Both the position numbers and the translations under genes were made by a program. A stretch of DNA of 14,874 nucleotides from Goniomonas avonlea (lineage: Eukaryota; Cryptophyceae; Goniomonadida; Goniomonadaceae), in contig QUTJ01031683.1 in assembly GCA_003573635.1 (NCBI GenBank), forward strand, positions 1-14,874, written 5' to 3'. Below are positions 7,003-13,064 of this stretch, piece after piece. The notes beneath the pieces are model-generated. The model saw nothing but the letters and a program-made list of their open reading frames with translations, was not told the origin of the DNA and did not search any database. Position 1 is the stretch's first letter. Every line of letters begins with the position of its first letter.

Positions 7003-8010
7003 TGAATATGTCCGATACATATAGGTTAACAGCAGTGGCGGAGCTTCGCCATTGGGCAGACCTGGTATGTCACAGTCAGTGGGCACAGGGGCCTGAGGCC
7101 CACGGGGCTCCGAGTCCTTGGGTCCATCCTGCCCATGCCTCCATCTCGATTCCCCCACAGTGTGACTGGATATCTACACGGATGCTTCAGGCCAGAAGTG
7201 GGGTGTGACGTTTACCCCCCCAGGTGGAATACCCCAACCGTGGGCGGCTGGGGAGTTTCCGCCTAGGCTAAGCCTTGCAGATGAGCCCATTAACGTCAAG
7301 GAGGCATGGGCAATACTCCGGGCGCTCCAGGTGTGGAAGGCATTCTTGCAGGGTGCGCGAGTCACCATTCACGTGGACAACATCACTGCCTTGTCGTACG
7401 TGAATCGGGAGGGGGGGCGTAATGAGGTCATGACAGACATTGTCAAGGGCATCTTTGACATCCAGCAGGACACGGGGTGTGTCATTGAGGCAGTGTATGT
7501 CAACACAAAGGAGAACCCAGCGGATGCCCCCTCCCGACACCCTGATTTTGAGCATTCAGACTGCGATTTTTGCCGCGCTGGACGCTGACTTGGCCTTTGG
7601 GGGCCAATCCGGTTTCACGACTGATCTCACGGCGACAGACAGGAACGCACAGAGGGGGTGCCAGGGTTTACGCTTACCTTACTAGTACTTCTCACATTTC
7701 TTACAGCCAGAGGCGGCAGGATGTGATGTGCTGGCGCTGGCGATCATTGATGTGGTGCCCGGCTCGTCCCCACCGGTCCGAGCCAATTGTTGGTGCAACC
7801 CGCCATGGCTGCTGGTTGGCCCTATTTTGGCATATGCCTTGCTTCTCGGCGCCACCATGACNCTGGTGGTACCTTTCCGACCTGACCAGCCCAGCCGTGG
7901 TGGCCTTGTCTCTTCACGAGCAGTCTCGGCTGGCACACTGTGTGGCGCGCGCAGGGGACAGGGATGTGCTCCTCTCTCCACGTGCGCAGTATCGGTGCCA
8001 GGACCTTCCC
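7003..8010 (+). pseudogene. DIRS/Ngaro-like retrotransposon pol remnant (RNase H plus C-terminal domain)
   Basis: The pol region is broken by several frame changes and an internal stop. At about 7030-7100 frame 3 carries LTAVAELRHWADLV, like the segment between reverse transcriptase and RNase H. At 7169-7555 frame 2 carries the RNase H, with DIYTDASGQKWGV, INVKEAWAILRAL, IHVDNITALSYVN and NPADAPSRHPDF; these supply the four catalytic acids D, E, D, D. At 7560-7860 frame 3 carries FAALDADLAFGG, TDLTATDRNAQ and, after a TAG at 7683, CNPPWLLVGPILAY and LVVP. From about 7864 frame 1 carries WWYLSDLTSPAVVALSLHEQ. The order RNase H, then LD...D...NAQ, then NPPW...LVVP is typical of DIRS-like and related elements. 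No intact reverse transcriptase or tyrosine recombinase is visible. The element is dead. Confidence 0.7.
7169..7555 (+). pseudogene. Retroelement RNase H domain
   Basis: RNase H hydrolyses the RNA strand of the RNA:DNA hybrid during reverse transcription. The best preserved piece of the element is open in frame 2 from 7166 (just after a TGA at 7163-7165) to 7588. Catalytic residues by motif are the Asp of TDAS, the Glu of VKEAW, the Asp of HVDN and the Asp of NPADAPS. The domain itself looks intact, but there is no start codon in context and both flanks continue in other frames. It is therefore annotated as a pseudogene fragment. Confidence 0.75.
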
Positions 8011-8133
8011 TGCCGCTGGGATATNTGGGCCTTTGCGTTGGGCCCGTCGCCTCCCAGATTGCCTCTTTTGCCTGTGCATGTATGTGTGGACACTTATTCT
8101 GGGGGGAACGAAAGTATAATCAACGCGGGTTCG

Positions 8134-8196
8134 CCGTACCAGCCAAATCAAACCAGCCGCTGGTTTTGATACCAGATACAGGAAATAGGCACTAGA
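8134..8196. repeat. Palindrome-bearing junction with AAATAGGCACTAGA
   Basis: ATCAAACCAGC and GCTGGTTTTGAT (8147-8170) form an imperfect hairpin. It is preceded by CCGTACCAGCC (8134-8144) and followed by AAATAGGCACTAGA (8183-8196). The 11-mer recurs exactly at 9241-9251 and the 14-mer exactly at 10129-10142. It sits at the end of the retroelement remnant and may mark an element boundary. Confidence 0.5.
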
Positions 8197-8472
8197 CCTT
8201 GGCAAATACTCAGTTTTCGTTCCAGGTTAAGACCGCTTTATTAATGCAGGACCATGATAAGGTATGGGAATGAGGCCTCGGGCCCGAGTCAGTAACCCCC
8301 AAACACTGGAAACAGCGCGCGCAGGGATCAGGCAGGCCCACGTTTGTGGAGGACCAGTGACCAGTGAAAACCCATCAATCAAGATCAACCAATCAATATT
8401 ATTTGCCGAGTCGCTTGTTCGTTATCAAGCAAATTTTATCACTCTCGATCCTAGGATGCTTGAATAATCTCT

Positions 8473-8516
8473 CTATATCTAGATATAGATAGATAGACAT
8501 CATATCTATCATGTCT
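8473..8516. repeat. AT-rich palindromic cluster
   Basis: CTATATCTAGATATAG (8473-8488) is a perfect 16-bp palindrome. It is followed by GATAGATAGACAT and the partly complementary ATGTCT/CTATC sequences up to about 8516. It could form a cruciform. Function unknown. Confidence 0.6.
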
Positions 8517-8523
8517 CACACCT

Positions 8524-8943
8524 GTGCGAGCTCGAGACACTAGAGGCAAAGTCAGCGGCCCGGTGCACCGAGAACTTCGAGGAAGCCGGGGTCGAACTAA
8601 CGACAGAGGAGACCATATACACAGAGGGGAGGACGACTTCCTGCTGATTGGCAACAGCGAGGACATAACCAGAGGGTCGATCAAACAGGAGCTGGACAAG
8701 AGTCTAGAAATGGTGAACAAGCGAGAGTGGTCGAGGCACGAAAAGCAAGGGGTACTCTGGAGAGAACACTGCGGCTTGGACCAACAATCCTTTACCCGCT
8801 CGCTCAAAAGACACCGGCGCGAGAGGGCCTTCACGACCAAGCTCATCACAGGCACCCTCCCTGTGCTCGCCAGACTCATTCGCCACCACCCCTCAACCTG
8901 GAGTCAACCACATGGCCCTAGGGCCACCGGGACATTGTGGTGA
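8524..8943 (+). pseudogene. Possible LINE reverse-transcriptase C-terminal remnant
   Basis: A 139-codon open frame (frame 1) ends at a TGA. Its second half contains MVNKREWSRHEKQGVLW and then RAFTTKLITGTLPVLARLIR, HHPSTW. This resembles the region after the reverse transcriptase of LINE-type elements, where a K-x-x-x-G-x-LP-x-x-x-RL-x-x-x-x-P pattern precedes a zinc-binding motif. The expected CPxC is absent, so the frame is truncated or decayed. The N-terminal half is charged and unrecognised. It sits among other transposon debris. It could instead be a chance open frame. Confidence 0.35.
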
Positions 8944-9240
8944 TAAACACAAGGCTACAACTTGAACCCTGGCATGCACAGCAGCATCATATATAGCATG
9001 ACAGTAAAGTGGGCGCATATATGCCCCAGACAAGTCACAAGGCAAGGCAAGTGCAAGGCAAGTAGCAAAACAACCCAGCAAGCCCTGTGACTGCTCACTC
9101 GGTGCAACCAGCAGGACCACTACAAGAGTAACAAGTCCCGGGTCAGGAGCCTAAACAGATCAAGCAACAACTAATTTCACCTTTTTGGCACCTTTTTCTT
9201 TTCTATTCACCTTTCTGTATTCAAAGACTACAGAACGTGC
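8944..9240. other. Unassigned spacer
   Basis: Nothing recognisable is seen, apart from a short repeat of AAGGCAAGT at about 9040-9064. No open frame of convincing composition. Confidence 0.5.
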
Positions 9241-9263
9241 CCGTACCAGCCGCCCGGCTGGTA
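9241..9263. repeat. Short palindrome TACCAGCCG-CC-CGGCTGGTA
   Basis: A perfect 9-bp stem with a 2-nt loop spans 9244-9262 or so, beginning three bases into CCGTACCAGCC, a sequence also present at 8134-8144. It lies immediately before the 21-bp minisatellite region. Confidence 0.65.
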
Positions 9264-9348
9264 TTCTGACCGTAAAGCCCTATTGCCCTATTCAGGGTGC
9301 TGGAATTATCAGGCGTATTTCCCCGCCGGCCAGGCAGGGCCAGGCCGT

Positions 9349-9474
9349 CGGAACTTGATATCGTCCTACCGGAGTTTGATATCGCCCTGTTGTCTGGAGC
9401 TTGTCTCTAATCGGAACTTGATATCGTCCTGCCGGAACTTGATATCGTCCTACCGGAACTTGATATCGTCCTAC
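9349..9474 (+). repeat. 21-bp minisatellite, six units
   Basis: Five recognisable copies of CGGAACTTGATATCGTCCTAC occur at 9349, 9370, 9412, 9433 and 9454. The 21-bp slot at 9391-9411 holds a strongly diverged copy, so the register is kept across all six. Four copies carry GATATCGTCCT; the second has GATATCGCCCT. The open frame across it encodes an RNLISSY heptad but shows no other gene-like feature, so I call it non-coding. Confidence 0.9.
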
Positions 9475-9530
9475 CGGCTAGCAAATCTCGTTTGGTGGCC
9501 AAATTTTAAATCAGGGCCGGGCTTCACATG

Positions 9531-10097
9531 GGTTAACAGGGTCTCCCTCGGAGATTATGGGCCGGAGTCTCGGCCTCGGTGTTATCTCCCATAATGGCCT
9601 CGTCGGAGCCGTGGCCGAGGTGTTATCGCCCATACAAGTCATGTGATTAAATCCGTTTCGACCCCCCCCCCCGAAAGTGCTTTTTGAGGGGTTTTTTGAG
9701 ACCAGCCCCCCACTCCGAAGCCCTAGTCACGAAATGACGACTTCTAAGTCGACCCGCCTTTGCGAAACGGCAATTGGATCGACGGCCCTAGTCACGAAAC
9801 GGCAATTTGAAAAGTGAGCGGGCCGAAACAACAAAAAAACCCACAGGCCCGGCATGAAACAGGGATTTGAGGAGCGACGAGCCAGGAAACACAACAAAAA
9901 AACACAAACTCGAGTGCATGAAACGAGGATTTGAAGAGCGACCCGGTTGCAGAAACGAGGATTTGAGGGGCGGCCCGAGCCAGGAAACAAAAAAGACACC
10001 GACCGGCCCAGGAAACGAGAAAAACACAGCGACCCAAAACCCCGCGAAACGGATTTAATCACAGGACTTGTAATCCCCTCAGGAGACCCTGTTAACC
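9531..10097. mobile_element. Foldback-type element with nested inverted repeats
   Basis: The outermost arms GGTTAACAGGGTCTCC (9531-9546) and GGAGACCCTGTTAACC (10082-10097) are perfect 16-bp complements. The second pair of arms, 9633-9660 and 10045-10072, begin TACAAGTCATGTGATTAAAT and CGAAACGGATTTAATCACAG and are complementary at 27 of 28 positions. On the right the two arms are nearly adjacent. On the left they are separated by about 86 bp made of two diverged copies of a GGTGTTATCNCCCATA unit. The core is a set of AAACGAGGATTTGA-type direct repeats with no coding sequence. This is consistent with a non-autonomous foldback element. No clear target-site duplication was found. Confidence 0.7.
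9797..9990 (+). repeat. Direct repeats inside the foldback element
   Basis: GAAAC(N)GGATTTGA(A/G)GAGCG occurs at about 9856, 9920 and 9955. A diverged relative, GAAACGGCAATTTGAAAAG, lies at 9798, and GCCCTAGTCACGAAA occurs twice (about 9719 and 9785). GAGCCAGGAAAC follows two of the copies. Minus-strand open frames here are by-products of the repeats. Confidence 0.7.
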
Positions 10098-10110
10098 TAT
10101 ACGTATTCAT

Positions 10111-10142
10111 ACCAGGCTGGTATTCAACAAATAGGCACTAGA
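10111..10142. repeat. ATACCAG-G-CTGGTAT palindrome plus AAATAGGCACTAGA
   Basis: A perfect 7-bp stem (10110-10125 region) is followed by the 14-mer AAATAGGCACTAGA at 10129-10142, an exact copy of 8183-8196. It lies just outside the foldback element and upstream of gene 2. Confidence 0.6.
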
Positions 10143-10289
10143 GAGACGATCGAATTACCAAAGGACATCGAGCAAAGGCAAACTTTATCTGTGAGATCGC
10201 AAACATCACCCATCTGCTGTACAGAAATGGAAACAAATTTTGATATTATTCAATATCAACTCCTTTCGCATATGAAAAATTCTGAGGGA

Positions 10290-10494
10290 ATGGTGTCTTC
10301 TGGTCGCTTGGTCTTGGTCTTTCTCTGGGCTGGGCTTGCGCTCCCGCTGGTTGTTGATGCGGCGATGAAATGTTCACCGTATTCTGTTTCAAAGGGTTTG
10401 GAAGAGTGCAATGGTCATGGTGAATGTTCCCGAGAGACGACAACGTGCCTTTGCCACCCTGGCTACTCTGGTTTCAATTGCTCAGTTAAAAACA
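10290..10494 (+). CDS. Gene 2 exon 1: signal peptide and EGF-like domain
   Basis: From ATG 10290 the protein starts MVSSGR, followed by the hydrophobic core LVLVFLWAGLALPLVV and a VDA-A cleavage site. The EGF-like domain has all six cysteines (residues 28, 40, 46, 53, 55, 64). It ends with the classic CLCHPGYSGFNC, in which Gly and aromatic positions match the EGF consensus. The exon ends after AAC A, with donor GTGAGG at 10495. Extracellular EGF domains are disulfide-bonded, which agrees with secretion. Confidence 0.8.
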
Positions 10495-13031
10495 GTGAGG
10501 CTTTGTGATTCCGACCTGCACTTGACACAATTTACAGCGCCTTGTAAATCGGGTGGTGGCCCTGTTCGTTTACCCGAACCCTATGGCTCCTTTTCTGATG
10601 GTTACGATGAAAACTATGGCCCCGATCTGAACTGCACTTGGGAGATTGTTCCGTCTGCTAAGTATGCCGGAGTACCACATGTGGTTGTTTTCACGCAAAT
10701 CCGTATTGAGGATGGTTACGATTGGCTTTATCTCTTCAATGGCCTGACCACAAAGACCACACATTTGCTGGATCACGTTGGTCGCCCGGCGTCATTCTCT
10801 GGTAATTACTCGGACGCGGTGAGTCAACGGCCTGCCCGGGTTGGCATTGACGGCTTTACCAGGGCAATCCCCCAACCCCAATTGTGGTGAGAAGTCGTCA
10901 CAACAACCCGATCACCATTCAGTTCATTTCGGACTTCGCCCGCTCCTATGAAGGGTTCACTGCATACTACGGACCACTGACAGCCGAGTATCTCAAATTC
11001 TTGAAAGTATTAGGTGTCGACCCTGCTTTAGTTATTGAACAGACCCGAGATGGAAAAAAAGAACCGATCGATTACTACAAGCCGCTCTTTGGTGCGATTG
11101 ATTCTGTGCTTCCACTCACCGTGTGACGCCCACCCGCAGATGCGGTCCACTATACCGTGGGTATGACACGATCGACGACATTCTCGTGTCCCTGGCTGTT
11201 TGGGCCCTGGGGAAGCAAACCAAAGACCATCGAAGCGCACGTCCTCCACAACGTGACTGAAATCCGTAACATGCAGAGTTTTCCAGCAGACCCAGCTGCG
11301 ATCGTGTCGACCCTTGAGTTCTTGGAACAAGAGTCTTGCAAGCTCACGCTCTCTGCCAAGCACGTTGGCACGTACTCGGCGATTTTCTGCTACACTCGAC
11401 GCTACGTCCAAGGTTGCCTTCCGGATATAACTGACAACCCGTTCGCCAACGGGACAATGCCCACCTGGACTTTCTTTCCGGGTCAGCCCCCCCGTCTTTT
11501 AAAACCTCCCTCCCCCCCCCCCCCCCTTCTCTCTCTACCCCCGCCGCCTCTTTCCTTGCCGCCCCCCTCCCTCTCTTTCTCTCTCTCTCTCTCTCTCTCN
11601 CTCTCTCTCTCTCTCTCTCTCTCTCCCCCCCCCCCCCCCCCCCTGCCGCCGTGGTTGTCATTTCTCACGTCACGGTCCCTCACATCACTGTTGCAGCGGC
11701 CACGGCCCCGGACTCGACACTGCGATACGGGGAGGGTCAACTTGATGTCCAGAAGACCCGCGCAGGCAGCGCTTCGATTTTCACTCTCGCCGCAAGGGAT
11801 GCATTCGGTCAGGGCAAGGTCAGTTCCAGGACGCTAGTTGATGTCGGTAGTGACTGACACAAATGCAGATGGCGGGTGGTGACGACTGGGCCGTGTCGGT
11901 GATCAGTCCAACCGGACGACCGAGTTTGGCGGCTGACGTTGTCAACGCGGGAGACGGCACTTACGTTGTCGAATACACATGCACCGAGGCGGGTCGGTTT
12001 GCGATCGAAATCAAGCTCGGAACGGTGACTCTGGAAGACAGGCCGTCAACCTTTGTGCAGTCCGGTGCGGTTCCTTTTCATCCTTACGTTGGGTCGGACA
12101 ATACAGCCACACCGACCTGGACTTAGATCAGAAACTCTCACTCGAACTCACGATGTGCTGCTTGTGTCCAGCAACCACCCGATTTTCGCCCCGGCCCCCA
12201 TCTTGGGGAGTTTCCCTCAGACCTCGGACATTCGAGAGACAACCCATTGTGAGTGAGCGGGAGACTTTCCAGTGAGGGAGAGACTTCGAGGGGCGACTTT
12301 CTAGTGACGTCACTCTCTGTAATGCGTCTGCTCCCACTATTTACTCCACCAAGTTGCTCTGCTGCCGCTCTGCTCCCGCTCTGCTCCCACTCTGCTCCCG
12401 CTCTGCTCCCGCTCTATTGCGTCTCGTTTGGCGAAACACCGAGTCCCTAACTCCGATTGGTCCTTGATTCTGAAGCTTGGCGCTCTCCACGTCTGTCCCT
12501 CTCTGGTTTCGGCCAACTCACACCTTCCTCCCAGCAAAACCCGACCTCTCCACGACCGAGTTCTCTGGCCCTTCCTTCGACCTCGTGGTTGCCGGCTACA
12601 CTGCTTTCTTTTTTCTTCGGTGCCGAGATACCTACGGCAATCTTGCCACTGGAATCGACATCTTCAATATTACTGCTGTGGTCAGTCTGTGTTGGAGTGC
12701 GGCAGGATGTGTGTCGGTGTGACGATGCGTGTGCCTGTGTGCGTGTGTATGTGTGTGCGTGTGTATGTGTGTGCGTGTGTGTGTGTTGTGTGTCTGTGTG
12801 TGTGTGAGAGTGAGAGGTCAGTTGGTGGGAGTGTGTGTGAGAGTGTGAGAGTGAGTGAGTGAGCGAGCGTGAGAGAGTGAGAGACAGAGGAGTGAGAGCG
12901 TGGGAGGGTGGGGAGTGGGAGTGTGTGTGTGTGTGTGAGAGAGAGAGCGAGAGGTGAGAGGGTGGGAGGGTGGCCGAGAGAGAGAGTGTGTGTGTGAGTG
13001 TGTGTCAGAGTGTGAGTGTGAGTGAGTGAGT

Positions 13032-13064
<33 letters not shown>

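Noticed and set aside
8120-8145. Possible tRNA T-arm (GCGGGTTCGCCG)
   Set aside because: No acceptor, D or anticodon stems could be paired around it.
9349-9474. CRISPR-like array
   Set aside because: Units are contiguous 21-bp tandem repeats with no spacers, in a eukaryotic context.
9727-10110. Minus-strand frame with repeated CFxxxPGS-like peptides
   Set aside because: The peptide repeats follow from the direct DNA repeats inside the foldback element; several overlapping frames are equally open.
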